Part shown: one piece after another, positions 24,620 through 36,460 of the stretch
Layout of the letters: every line of letters begins with the position of its first letter
Numbering within the stretch: the first letter of the stretch is position 1
Assembly (NCBI GenBank): GCA_037447655.1
Contig: JBBHKE010000360.1
Coordinates: 1-64,000, forward strand
Direction: 5' to 3'
DNA from: Zygnema cylindricum
Taxonomy: Eukaryota; Streptophyta; Zygnematophyceae; Zygnematales; Zygnemataceae
DNA: 64,000 bases
Program-made: the position numbers and the translations under genes
The notes under the pieces: model-generated
The model's database searches: none
What the model saw: only the letters and a program-made list of their open reading frames with translations
Told to the model about the DNA's origin: nothing

Positions 24620-25350
24620 GTTGATGTCCAAATCGTACGGATTTCAACTTTTTTACGAAAATTACGTAGTATTCGTCGATTTCATATTTTTTCGTAAAAT
24701 TAGTGTAGATTTTTCTGTACGAACATGTACGAACACGTATGGAAGGTGAAATCCTAAAAAATTCTTAAAAAATCTTAAAAATTACGAAAATTTAATAGGA
24801 ATGTACGAAATTTAACGGAAAGTGTACTCTAGAAAACCTAATTGAACAGCAAATGTAAGGCAGCCGTACTGAAATATGAAAAAACGTACGGCAATGTACC
24901 CTAAAAATCTTAAAATATTTAATTCGCCCCTTTAATAACCTTAAAAATTACGGAAATGTACATAAACTGTACGAAAATGAACGAAAAAAGAACGCTTCTG
25001 TACGAAAAAATACGGGAATGTACAAGAATGTTACCCTAACAAACCCTAAAATAAATAACCGTAAAAAGTACGAAAAATACGGACACGTACGTACATTTAT
25101 GAAAAGTGTGGGGCAATTATACTGAAATTCACGAAATATACGGCAATGTACCCTAAAAACCTCAAACCCCCCTTAAATAACCCTAAGAAGTTCGGACATA
25201 TACGGACACTGTTCATAAATGTACGATAAATGTACGGGTTCAAAGTAGGGTACGCATTATATGAACTTTTCAACATCATTTGATGCTTGCCGTACATAGT
25301 ATTCGTTAGTTTATACCGTGTGTAATATGCGCACGGGACATCTATGCGAT
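24620..25350. repeat. Dispersed GTACGAAAATGTACG repeat, opposite-strand copy of 280-650
   Basis: Degenerate units of roughly 120 bp contain CGGCAATGTACCCTAAAAA and TTTAATAACCTTAAAAATTA words. Reverse-complemented, these align with the array at 280-650. The region is stop-rich in all frames. Confidence 0.5.
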
Positions 25351-25439
25351 ACACGGTGTAACGTACGGAAGGGGCGGCAAGACCAGAGTAATAATGTTAT
25401 CATAGAATAATGTCATTAAGAGTAATTACGTTACACAGA

Positions 25440-25960
25440 TTACTGCTGTAATCATCCTTTTCTTTTTCAGTAAAATCTTTTCCCGCACTCTCTAGCTCCA
25501 TGAAGAGTTTAGCAAACTCATTGCAAAAATCAAACATCTTCCCCCCTTTGTATACATATTCCTTAACTTTCTGATCAACCAACTGTTGTTGCTGAATCGT
25601 ACAACTTCGATACATCTCTATGAGAGCCATCCAAAGATCGGATGCTCTTTATACCTGCAAATGAGGACATGCAAGTCGTTGAGTGAGATGGCGTAGGATG
25701 AATTGCTTTGCCGCCATATTGTTGAAGTCCCACGTTTCACTATCATTCTCCTCGTTCCTCGAAATAGGTGACATGAATGCCGGACCAGTTGCTATTGGTG
25801 TGGTCGCCTCCTTCTCCTTTCCTTTGTCCACCACCTCTCCTTCCTTTGTTTCCTCCGTTGAAGGTGGATCCTCTTTCTTGGTGAATCTGCTTCCTCCAAA
25901 CCCTGGAGGGATTCCAAGACTTGATGGACGCCCCAACCGTCCACTCACTTTCCCCCAAAA
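25440..25960 (-). pseudogene. Ty1/copia gag fragment
   Basis: The minus strand encodes a copia-type Gag in at least two frames: SGRLGRPSSLGIPPGFGG, then SETWDFNNMAAKQFILRHL and, after a stop, ASDLWMALIEMY, VDQKVKEYVYKGGKMFDFC and EFAKLFMELESAGKDFTEKE. This layout matches the UBN2-type Gag core of plant copia elements (inference from recall). No zinc knuckle, protease or integrase follows, because recognisable sequence stops near 25440. It follows the minus-strand LTR at 26090-27119 in the expected 5'-LTR-to-gag order. Confidence 0.65.
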
Positions 25961-26089
25961 CGTTTTTTAGCATAGAGCTCCTTTCATCATACTTTCCCAC
26001 TATATGAAGCCATTTCAATTAAAGATTGGTACCCTAGAGGGTGGGCCCATAACCTGAAACTCTGAGACCTCCATAAGTCCTCAGAATGG

Positions 26090-27119
26090 ACAACTTCTAA
26101 GAAGCCTCTAGGATAACCCTGACCCCTTTGTATTTCAGCAAGAAAAAATGCCACCTGGGAGACAAAACCTCTCACCAACTTCACCCTTGTTAAAGCAAGA
26201 CTTTCTGAGTCGATAGCAAAAAGAATCTTTGAATTTGCTCCCCTGAGCAGTAAGTTATGGAGGGTGAAAGTTGACCTTTTGTACAAAAGCTCTGTGGGAG
26301 AGAGGGTCCTATCTCCTATTTTTTCTAAGTCCTATCTCTCTCACAGACTCTATCTACTGATGTACGGAGCCAATTATATTAAACTTCCGTACATAAAAGT
26401 ATAGCTGTCGGTGTACTTTCTCTACGGACACTGTACGACATGGCCTAAATGTCGACACGTGGTGTATTCGGATTCGCTCCCTTAATCCTCGGAGATGACG
26501 TGATCTAATGTCATTCCGCCACGTGTCATCCGATGTGGCGATGACCAAAAACCGCCGAAATCCTCTGCCGCGATCTCGGCGTTAAATCCGGCGGTCCGAT
26601 TAAATTCACATTAATCGTAGCCGTAATAAAAACATGCGCAGTATTCATTTCGCTAAAGAAATAAATACGCGGTATTCGTTTCTTATCCGTACCATAATCC
26701 GTACTTTTACATTACAGGATTTATGTCTTCCGTAAACAGTTTCAGTTAAATGAACTATCCTACGTATTAATGTTTAATTAAATATCAAACCCTATAGTAC
26801 GTAACATTAGGTCTAGACTTAACGGATAAGGCTACCGGCTATCGGCTGCTTACCGTCCGGCAGGTACCAGGATCAAATCCTGGAGGCATCATATATTCTT
26901 TTAGTAAATAAACCCCTAATCGGTTAATAATCTAATATACATATCTCGTAAACCTCTGGATAGACTAGGCAGCCATGGCTCTAGCTTCCTCTCCAACTTC
27001 TCAGTGACTGCGACAAGTTTGAGAGTTAGAGAGAGAAGTTAGAGGTAGACTGTCTCGGCTTCTTTCTATATTTCTATTTAGACCTAGAAAATACTTTAAA
27101 CGGACCATTAATTTCTACA
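26090..27119 (-). mobile_element. Copia LTR, inverted, abutting pol
   Basis: Reverse-complemented, this segment aligns throughout with the 3' LTR beginning at 28722. Shared stretches include GTATTTTCTAGGT, GCCATGGCTGCCTAGT-like, GATTTGATCCTGGTACCTGC and CCATTTAACTGAAACT-like words, with many differences. Its 5' terminus (TGTAGAAATTAATGG on the minus strand) ends exactly at 27119, where the plus-strand pol frame begins. Gag follows downstream on the minus strand. The inner boundary near 26090 is approximate. Confidence 0.62.
26821..26890 (+). other. tRNA-like T-arm hairpin inside the inverted LTR
   Basis: CCAGG-ATCAAAT-CCTGG (26867-26883) forms a perfect 5-bp stem with a 7-nt loop, like a tRNA T-arm. 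Upstream AACGGATAAGGC resembles a D-arm/A-box. A matching 5' acceptor strand is absent and the B-box is off consensus (GGATCAAATCC). I do not call it a tRNA gene. Confidence 0.3.
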
Positions 27120-28708
27120 CCTAAGTCATACTCGGAGGCAGTGAAAAGTCCAGTGAAAGATAGATGGATTAGAGCCATAAATGATGTGATGGCCTCCATC
27201 ATGGAAGCAAATACTTGGGAACTAGCAGACTGTCTTGCGGACAGAAAACCGATTGGATGTAAATGGGTGTTTAAACTTAAAGTGAACCCAGATAATACCA
27301 TTGAGAGATATAAGGCTCGATTGGTAGCAAAGGGGTTCACCCAAAAGGAGGGGATTGATTATGAGGAGACTTTTGCTCTAGTTGTTAGGTTCCCATCAGT
27401 AAGAATTCTCCTCAGCCTGGCAGCAGCGGAAGAGATGGAAATACACCTGATGGATGTTAAGACTGTCTTTCTTAATGGTGAGTTAGAGGAAGAAATTTTC
27501 ATGAAGCAACCAAAGGGGTTCGGTGAGGAAGGAGAAGAGAGCAAAGTCTGCAGGCTCATAAAGTCCCTATAAGGACTGAAGCAGGCTCCCTGACAGTGGA
27601 ATAAGAAACTAGATGAGTTTCTCACCGGTGTGGGATATATCCGGATTAGCTCTGACCATTTTATCTATATGTTCGAATTTGAGAATGGTGTGATTTTTAT
27701 TGCAATTTATATGGATGATCTACTGGTGTTAAGTACGCCTTTCGAAAATATCAATAAGTTAAAAAAAAATCTCAGAAGCTGGTTTGACATAAAAGATTTA
27801 GGGGAGGCAAGATATATTTTCGGAATTCAAATGGAGAGAGATAGGGGGAAAAGGATTATTATAATTACTCATAAAGAAGCAATAGGTAACATGTTTGACA
27901 AATTCCAAATGAAAAAGGTAAACAGTTGTACCACTCCATAGACTTGAAGAAAGGAAGTGATGAAAGTGTAGAAGGAGTAGTATTACTTTTAGATGATCAA
28001 ATTAGTCCAGAAGAGAGAGAATTTATGAAGTTTATTCCCTACAGACACGTTGTAAAAAGTCTAATTTACTTTATGAATTGCACTAGTCCGGACATAGCGG
28101 CAACAGTTGGAGTACTCAGTATGAGTAAAAATGATCCTAGGAAGAGAGACTGGGAGGCAGCCAAGAGAGTCATGAGATATCTAGTTGGAACCAGAGAATT
28201 ATGGTTGCATTTGGGAGGGGAGCACACTAATATCACCACTTCGAGTGATGAGAGTTATGGAGATGCACCTATGAGAAGATGCACTTCTCGATATGTTTTG
28301 TATATGGGGGAAGGTGCTTGCTGTTGGAGCTGTAAGCAACAAAAGGTGGTTGCTCAGTCTACTATGGAGGCTGAATATATGGCGTATTGTTCTGCTGTAA
28401 AAGAACTAATGTGGGTGAAGTCATTGTTGCAATAATTGGGATATATGAAGGAGGGAGTGCATGAAATCTTTTGCGATAATCAAGCTGCAATCGCAATTGG
28501 AGCCAATCAAAAACACCATTTTAAAACAAAACATATGGACATAAGATTAAGCTTCGTAAGAGAAAAAGTTGAAAATAAAATTTTAAATCTTGTGTATAGA
28601 CCTGATGAAGAAATGGTGGATGACATGATGACCAAACCTTTGCCCTCTCCTAAATTAAAACATTGTCGGGAAAAATGCGGGTTGAAAGAAAAATTAAAAT
28701 TAGACTAG
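27120..28708 (+). pseudogene. Ty1/copia reverse transcriptase and RNase H, broken
   Basis: The reading starts mid-pol at SYSEAVKSPVKDRWIRA and runs through KWVFKLKVNPDNTIERYKAR, LVAKGFTQKEGIDYEETFA, the catalytic YMDDLLVL box, then the RNase H part (TSSDESYGDA, QSTMEAEYMA, EIFCDNQAAIAIGANQKHHF, KTKHMDIRLSFVRE), ending at TAG. In-frame stops occur at about 27570, 27591, 27939 and 28433, with a probable frame change near 27925, so it cannot make a working enzyme. Integrase, protease and gag are missing on this strand. A polypurine tract (28711-28721) and LTR follow directly, as expected for the element's 3' end. Confidence 0.88.
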
Positions 28709-28710
28709 AA

Positions 28711-29027
28711 AATAAGGGGAGTGTTGAAATTAATAGATTTTTAGAGTATTTTCTAGGTTTAAATATGTTAATATAAAAGAAAAGAAAAGGACGGGCAGCC
28801 TGCCTCCACCTCCTCTATCTAGCCCCCATACTTGTTGTAGTTACTGAAGAGGGTGGTTGATCTATGGCTGCCTTAGTTCAACATGCAATTATTTTTAGTA
28901 GGTTACTAAAAATATACCTGACGGACCCGAGATTTGATCGCGGTACCTGCGGTTCGTCAAGTTGGCCGATAGCGGTCAGCTTTATTCTATTAGACTAGGA
29001 CCAATGCTAAGTGATATAGTATGTGAT

Positions 29028-29063
<36 letters not shown>

Positions 29064-29075
29064 CTAGATAAAAAT

Positions 29076-29124
<49 letters not shown>

Positions 29125-29815
29125 GGGAGGAACAAATCCATTTAACTAAAACTTTATACGGCATGCATAGATACTGTTTTATAAAAGTACGAAGTACGAT
29201 TCTATTTCAAAACGGATACCACGCATTTTGTTTTGGCAGTGAAACAAATGTCGCGCAAGTATTTATAACGGTTAAGATTGCGTCTCGCTACAAATCCAAC
29301 GGCGCACATCATCGCCGAAATCCCCGAGTGGTCACTTTAGCGTTTTGTGACATGGCATGACCTGGAGCCACGTAGAGAGATGACATTCGGTCATGGGAAT
29401 TCCGAGGAATGTACGGACGAGTGAAAAGCAGACACGCGTCCGCTTAATAGCTTTGTCGTACATGGGCCGTACAAAAGGTACACCGGCAGTAGTACATTTT
29501 GGTACGGTACAGTAATCTGATTGGTCCGTACTTCATTAGATAGAAGTTATTAGAGGGAATCAGGACTTATAAAATTTTGGTAGGTACTCACCTCTCCCTT
29601 TGAGAGTTTGTACAAATTGGCATTTTTACTGCCTCATAACTTATCGGCTGGTTGGCCGTTTTCAGTGATTCTTTTTCCTACGGGCTCACGAGAGTCCAGG
29701 ATGCACAAAGGTGCAGTCACATTGTTTGCTTGTCTGCTTGGGTAATAGTGATTGTCATTGAAAGTGGGTTAGTTAATAACTATCTAAGGGCTTCTTGTAT
29801 TCTGTAGTCCAATGG
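28711..29815 (+). mobile_element. Copia polypurine tract and 3' LTR
   Basis: AATAAGGGGAG, then TGTTGAAATTAATAG, marks the polypurine tract and LTR start at 28722. The LTR matches the inverted copy at 26090-27119 in reverse. It is interrupted by two TA-dinucleotide expansions (about 29029-29060 and 29080-29120). The similarity fades near 29815, so the right boundary and any target duplication are undefined. Confidence 0.6.
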
Positions 29816-30004
29816 AGGACACGGAATTTCACGATTTACTGCCGAAAAATTCAAAAAGATATTCTGGAATGGTGGAGAGTGGAACCCAAGTAAAACACCC
29901 ATAAAATATAAATATTTGAGCAAATATTGGGATTTTTCCTGAAAATCCGAGGGTGGGGGGTCTGAGGCGCTTCGTAGGAAAACACGTACAATTGAGTGTA
30001 ATTG

Positions 30005-30214
<210 letters not shown>

Positions 30215-30399
30215 GGTCCGTACAGTTATCGCCAATAGTTATTGATATCGGTGTTATTGCCGATAAGTAATTGATATTATCGGATACTTATCAGCGATAA
30301 CACCGATGTCGATATATCATTCCAATATATCGATTATCGGCTAACTGAAAAAAGGCTCATATCGATTATTAACAAATCCTTTACCAATACACAACACTA
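30215..30399. mobile_element. hAT element right-end fragment
   Basis: The sequence from TTATCGCCAATAGTTATTGA through CGGTGTTATTGCCGATAAGT to TTACCAATACACAACACTA matches the right 190 bp of the hAT at 33516-34416. Its left part is replaced by the TA tract. Immediately right begins the body of a Harbinger-like copy, so it probably inserted there. Confidence 0.6.
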
Positions 30400-30404
30400 C
30401 TAAT

Positions 30405-31073
30405 TACTTGAGGGTGTGAGGATTGTAAACGGTAACAATGCCCGTGACGGATGTCAACTTCTACAATATGTGATGACGCACGTTATTTTTTGTAACTACT
30501 TTTGACGTCGCATGACTTTTCGTGACATTGTAGACGTACCGCCTTCCAACGTGTGCCCTTTCACGGTTGAAGAAGATGCATTTTGCCTTTGCGTCGTTTC
30601 TCCGCTCGACGTGAAATGGCATCCGATTCTTGAGACCATTCGCGAAATAAAATTCGTTCCCGACGCAAACGCACAAAACTTAACAAATTGTGTACTTTGC
30701 CTCGTCATACTTGAACTCAAACGAACAAAATATAACAAATAGTGTACCTTTCGGCGTCGATTGAATTCGTTTGAAATTTTTGTAATTTTTTTTACACGTG
30801 CTAATACGTGTTCATCTTTGTTTTTTCGAACATACTTTGTTTTAAAATACATCGTCTTTATTTTTTTAATAAAAGTTTGAAAATGACGTTTTTTGACGTG
30901 GTCGTGGGTCGAAGAACACTAGACAACAACATGTAATACTTCCTAAATTCGATGATGATGCAAAGTGTACTTCATTTTTTTTTTTACGATTGAAAATTAC
31001 TCGGTATGGCTCTAAGTTTTGCAAGAAAACGACAGAAAAAAAAACCCTTACTTTGGCACATGGAGACGCACCC
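30405..31073. mobile_element. Left-truncated PIF/Harbinger-like element
   Basis: The body matches 17480-18146 (AATGCCCGTGACGG, TGACATTGTAGACGTACCG, CGAAGAACACTAGAC). The right end is CACATGGAGACGCACCC followed by TAA (31074-31076). The left end is missing beside the hAT fragment. Confidence 0.55.
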
Positions 31074-31204
31074 TAAGTTGCTTCCGTACGAAGAAATTGC
31101 AAATTTGTAAAGTTACAATTTGCGTCATTTTCGAACTTAGGATATGTCCCCATGTAGTCGGTACTTCAATAAAAAAATTGGACTGTTGTAAAAATTATTC
31201 ATAC

Positions 31205-31759
31205 TACACCGCCAATCGTTATTAGCGTAGTGTATGCTAATTCCGTCGCGTTTTTTTTTTCTTTCTATTCTCAAATAGAGTAGCTTATTCTATTTTTATA
31301 CGTCATTTAAGGTTATTTTCCAATTACCGTAGAAAACAAAAGTACATTATTTTTTAAATACTGCGGTGTATGGTGTCAGACAGTACAAAATTGTACCTTT
31401 TTAAATGAAAAAGTATAATTAATGAGTTTTAGTAACCGCGGATGCTTGAGAATATTCGCTCTAAATAGGGGATGAAATCAAGTTAACAAATATCATGTTC
31501 GCACATATTCGTCCTACAACCACGTTTCAGCTGTGTGAAAGTACGATTTGTGTACGATTTGTCATATTTTGTACAAATACCTATATTAGTGTAACCAGGT
31601 GTGTGACCGACATTTTTTTTTTCAAAGACCCAATATAGAATCATTAAACAATTAGAATGTGAGTTTTTTTTTCAAAATTTTCAAATTCTAAATTAGCGTA
31701 CACCACTATAATTAGTATTATACGCTAAATAAACTTCTCCCTAATAACGATTGGCGTAC
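31205..31759. mobile_element. TA-flanked inverted-repeat element
   Basis: The left end CACCGCCAATCGTTATTAG and right end CTAATAACGATTGGCG are near-perfect inverted repeats. TA is present on both outer sides, suggesting a Tc1/mariner/Stowaway-type element. The interior is AT-rich and non-coding. A reverse-oriented, left-truncated relative lies at 41600-42030 with the same CGAATATGTGCGA and CAAATCGTAC blocks. Confidence 0.5.
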
Positions 31760-32484
31760 TTTGAAGAGCGTCCCTATGTGCGAAAATGAAATCGGAACTC
31801 TGAAATTTGACGGTTGTAGACGTAGGGAAAACTTGTGACGATTGACGACGACAACCAAACTTTCGACAATTAGTGACGCCAACAAAAACAACGACAGTTG
31901 TAGACGCCTAGATTTTGTGAAATTGTAGATGTTTATGGTTTGGTGACATTGCTTCGTCAAGCTCACTTGTGACAACGTCAACGTCATTTATTCATTAACT
32001 TTCCGCCATGGTTTCCTGATTTCGTTTTTTCATCTTTTCTCACTCGACTTGCTATTAAAAAAAAACCTAAAAAATGTCAAAATAAATATTTTTCAAAGAT
32101 CTTTCATTTTATACCAATATTGTTCTGTCTCGGTCTAAATGGTGTGAGATAAAGCGATAGTGTAAGAGGGAGAAGGGAGAGGCGACAACCGCGAAAAATT
32201 ATACAAAGGACCCATGAATGAAAGTGGAGGTCCGAGACCCACTGCAAATTTTTTTCCTACATGAGCGTGACGGGTACGGATAAAAAGAACGAGGACTCTC
32301 CCGCGTCCAAAAAATTTCCCTCTCTTGTGGCGCTTCCGAGGGTCAATCAGATTTCATTCGCTGTTTGGGCGATACTTAAACTAAAATCACCCTCTCGAGG
32401 CGATTTTGGATGAAGTTTTTTTTTCGGCTGGATTCTCTTGCTTGGGGGTCGAAAACTGGAAAACGCCAAAATGCGTTCACATGA
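31760..32484. mobile_element. Harbinger-like second-subfamily copy, left part (split by the 32485 element)
   Basis: It shares blocks with 23408-24420, including TTTCCGCCATGGTTTCC, TTTTCTCACTCKACTTGCTAT, AAAGATCTTTCATTT and the AAATCACC..CGAGG stretch. The homologous sequence stops at 32484-32488 and resumes at about 40688 (GTCGTACATCTAAAGT, then TTTTTTCGTACGGCT), ending near 40851. The 8.2-kb element between them is therefore an insertion. Confidence 0.5.
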
Positions 32485-32488
32485 CGAT

Positions 32489-34745
32489 TGTTATGCTGTA
32501 TTGTCTCATGACATTAATTTAGTTTATTTGTAAGAATATCACGGGCTGCAGCTACACTAATTCCGTTTGGGTTACAAATCATGTTTGAATGCAGATATTA
32601 TTAAGTACCTTGATTGAAGTGACGCCGAAAATTCCGCGTGTGGAACGGAGGTACGGAATTGCATAGAATCAAACGATCGTGTGAGCGACGGCGACGGTAC
32701 ATATATTTTTTTGTCGCACATTTTGGCGTGATGCGACGTACGATTTCAAACCATAAATGACGCGATGTATGATTTCGAAACATCGGTGACGCGAAGTGCG
32801 ATTTCAAAATGTTGGCGACGCACGCTGATTGGTTTTTATTTAAGTCGTGAACCCATGTAGGTTCACGAATTTCCATGTAGTTAGGAAGGGTTTCAATCCG
32901 CGGATTGTGAATTTTGTAACGTAGGCATATGGTTCTGGTCGCTTATTGGCCAAGACCCAAACTAGGCGCAAATCGTACATTAGAGAACCTGCACGCTATT
33001 GGTTAGTTAGCAAGTGTCATAAATTAGTACTTTGGCTATTTCGTTAGTACTTAGGCGATTGCGTTAGGTTTGTACTCTCATAATTTGAGAGTACAGAAAT
33101 TGGTCGAAGAGGACTTAGATTTTATTGTCTTTTTCCTTTGTCTTTTTCCTTAGTCAAATTGTCAGTGTTTTTCTGCAAAGCTTTTTCTGCTTTAGTTTGT
33201 GAAGCGCTTAGTCTTTCCCTCTCCTTACTATACTTTTATTGTAAGCCCTACAATTTAATTCACTCGGTTTCAACCGGAGTCCGCACGGTTTCTCTTCAAC
33301 AACCTCTTTTAGTGTGGATTCTGCCTACTTTCTCAAGCTGTGTCTAAACCCTTGTGGATGCAATATGTGGATTAGGGTTTGACATTTTGTTGTCTAATTT
33401 CTGTTGCCTTTGTTGCCTTTGTTGGAGTTTGCTTGTGGTTTGTTAGAATCCGGTTATCTCGGATTCTCTATAGCTTTCCATTGCTTGTTTCCTGTTATCA
33501 CTTTCTACAATTGATTAGTGTTGTGTATCGGTAAATAACTTATCGCGATAACACCGATACCGATAGTTATCGGTTATCGAACGGTCAGAGATACCGATAT
33601 ATCGGTCCGAGACCAACAAATTCCATATCGGCGATAACTATAAAATATATATAATACGCATACTATATTACCTTATTTAATATTGTATTATACTATTTCC
33701 ATTATATAGCGTGGCATGCCACGTATATGAATCTGTTCCGTAACTATTTTACTGGAAATTATTACGGAAAACGCAGAACAGAAAACGTTGGCCGGTTAAC
33801 TGAACAAAATATTTTTACGGCGACGTATGGAATTTACAGAGAAATTGGTGAACACGGAACGGCAAAAGGAAGGCGGACACAAAGTACAACGGAAGCAAAA
33901 TAATTTTCTGCGCGCCGCCAGAATCGAACGGACGACTTGGAATTAAAAAGTACGAGCGGACGGCCAGCGTGAGCGCTAACATCCCGGAATGGCTCTTTTG
34001 GCAGCTGGCGCCAAAAAATCTGACTGCTTGACACGTGGCAGGTGTCCAGTGGATCCCAAGGAATAAAGGGACAAAGCCATGGCGTCGGATGTGAAAGGTA
34101 CATCGTTTATATTGGATCTGTACCAAAACCGTACAGACGTCATGACGACTATTGTACTTTCTGCGCGTCCGGGGAATAAGACGCACAGCTGAGTGTACAT
34201 GCCGTACATTTATCTCTATGAATCGTACATTTATCGCCGATAGTTATCATTGTCAGTGTTATCGCCGATAAGTAACCGATATTATCGGTTACAATATCGG
34301 TTATTTATCGGCGATAAGACCGATAGCGATATATCGAACCAATATATCGATTATCGGGAGCCCGAAAAAAGGTCCATATCGGTTAATCGGTAAATGCTTA
34401 CCGATACACAACACTACAATTGATTATTAGTGTGTCGAAATCCGGTTATCTCGGGTTCTGTGCAGATTTTTAACGTTGCTTTCTTGTGATTTCTTGTTGC
34501 TATTTTTACTTGTTTGTTAGAATTCGGTTTTCTAGGATTCTCTACATATTTTCATTGTTTGTTTTCTTGTTGGAATTTTCTGCAATCTGCGTGCCAGGAT
34601 CCGGTTATCTCGGATTCTCTGCAGATTTTTATTGTTGTTTTCTTGCATTTTTCTGGTTTTGGTTTTCTTATTGGAAATCCTAGACCTAACTCTTGTAAGG
34701 AATACGCCCAAACCGTGGAGCCTAGTGGCTACCCATTGGCTTAGT
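32489..34745 (+). repeat. Direct repeat A1 of the split-repeat element
   Basis: It matches A2 over its whole length, for example TTAATTTAGTTTATTTGTAA, GGAACGGAGGTACGGAATTG, ATTTGAGAGTACA and GGAATACGCCCAAACCGTGG. It has about four ~30-bp tandem subunits (GACGCGAYGTRYGATTTC) at 32725-32825. Near 33440 and at 34434-34670 it carries degenerate TTAGAATCCGGTTATCTCGG repeats. It is interrupted by the hAT at 33516-34416. Confidence 0.8.
33516..34416. mobile_element. Non-autonomous hAT element, 901 bp, perfect 8-bp TSD
   Basis: Perfect 19-bp terminal inverted repeats TAGTGTTGTGTATCGGTAA (33516-33534) and TTACCGATACACAACACTA (34398-34416) are flanked by identical CAATTGAT at 33508-33515 and 34417-34424. 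An 8-bp duplication with a TAGTG end is typical of hAT. Subterminal TATCGG/CCGATA words cluster at both ends, as expected for transposase binding. There is no transposase ORF. The insertion is in A1 but not A2, so it came after the retroelement. Confidence 0.9.
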
Positions 34746-36460
34746 TTTATGATCCCTGTCAAATTCAATAACGGCCACAAAGAATCGTATATATAGCATA
34801 AAGCGACAAAGCAATCCGCCTTTTCCGTCTTTTTTCTAATAAGTCAAAACAGTCGAGCTCTCGCTTTATTTCCCCGTCCAATTATTGGTAAGGATCAAAA
34901 CAAGGATGTGAAACCCAAATAGACAACAAAGGATGCAAAATGCAAATTTTAGCTTCTCAGTTTGGTGTGATAACAAAAATTTAAAGAAAAAAAATATATA
35001 TGAACATTATTTACAATATAAAATCTATTTATCCATCTCTAAATTTTCTCTCACCTATTTTTCATGCGGTTTATTCTTTTTGATCAAGGCTTATCTTTGT
35101 ACAAGTTTTTACTCAAATTTCTCTCTAGTGGTGATTCTGTTTTCAGTTTGCCTTGAAGAAAAATTATAAAAATTGATATATATCTAAAATTTATACATTT
35201 GAAATACTTTACTGAGTTTTTTCAATTTATTTCTTTAAGAGCTTTCCTCTTACCTTATCCTATTTTATTTCTTTGCTGCAGACTTACATCTCTATTTCTT
35301 GAAAATTTTGTTTTTTTGTCAAATTAGATTTTCATGCATAATTAGGGTTTTTTGCAAAATTAGGGCTTGTTGCATAATTAAGTTTGCTTAAGGCCTAAGA
35401 TTAGCCAAAACGTATTGTTTAGGCAACTCATTTCCCCTAATCCTACCTCACTTCCAAGTTTATTTTTCTTATATTTTCTTTGTTTCCGTAATTTTATTTT
35501 CCTCTTCCTTAGGGTGTGGACATTGACTAGGTGAAGGCCCGCACGGCCTAGAGGACATTTGGTGGAGACCCTTTCTATAGGAAATTTTGGGAGCGGATTG
35601 TGGAGCGGATTAACACTTTGGCGCTCTGCAAAGCCTTAGCTGGTCAACCAACTGCGGCTCACCTTTGATAATCACCAGATTATTAAAAGTATTTTGTAAG
35701 TATTACGATGCGCTGCCTTGTGGGCGCAGGAGCATGTAAAGATAAGTGGTTGACCGTTTAGAGGGTTTATGCGCGGATCGGTCTCATTAAACCTAGATGT
35801 ATTGAGCACTTGCATTTCCTAGCTTTCTTTACTTGTAATTTGGCCGTGAGTAGCCTTGCGTTTTTTGTGATTTTTTGTGATTGCCTAGAGTGGACTTTAT
35901 TTCTTACATCTAGCCGTTAGTGGCCTTATATATTTGTCTTCTTGATTTTGTTGTTGTAGATTTGCACCTGTGTGTGCTTGGATAACATTTTTTTTTGCCT
36001 TTATAGATCTTGCCTTTCGGCCTGCCCACTTGTTTGGAGGGTAGAAGTTTTCGGTAATACTGCTCTCTGATAGATCTGGACGTCGAGGCTTTGTTAGAGA
36101 CTGAGTGGCTGATTGGCAAGTGAGTGGTGTGGCTAAGCATTTGAAGCATCTCGTATGGAACAATTTCGCTATCTGGTCGTTCTTTAGTTTTACCTTTCTT
36201 ATGCCCGCCAATTGGGATAATCTCTATTATCCTTCCGGGGCTACTCGATCGTCGGCCTCTTTTAGGCCCACAAAATTAGGACCATCAAACTTAATTATTT
36301 TTTTTGGATTATCCTTCCCAGATATCTCGGGTCACATTTCTCCTTTAGCCCGATCGTATGTCACTTTTGTATCTTGTTTATGAACAATCTCTTCCACACC
36401 TTTTGAGGAATAATGAGAGCACGATTCCCTTGACGTGGCGGATTCCAATTCATTATCTTC

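Noticed and set aside
26821-26890. Functional tRNA gene
   Set aside because: No 5' acceptor strand pairs with the 3' side, the B-box is off consensus, and it lies in a degenerate copia LTR.
36105-36383. Possible upstream Gag ORF (MADWQVSGVAKHLKHL)
   Set aside because: No similarity to Gag that I can recognise, and it is interrupted on both sides. Only the capsid-like and zinc-knuckle segments further right are supported.
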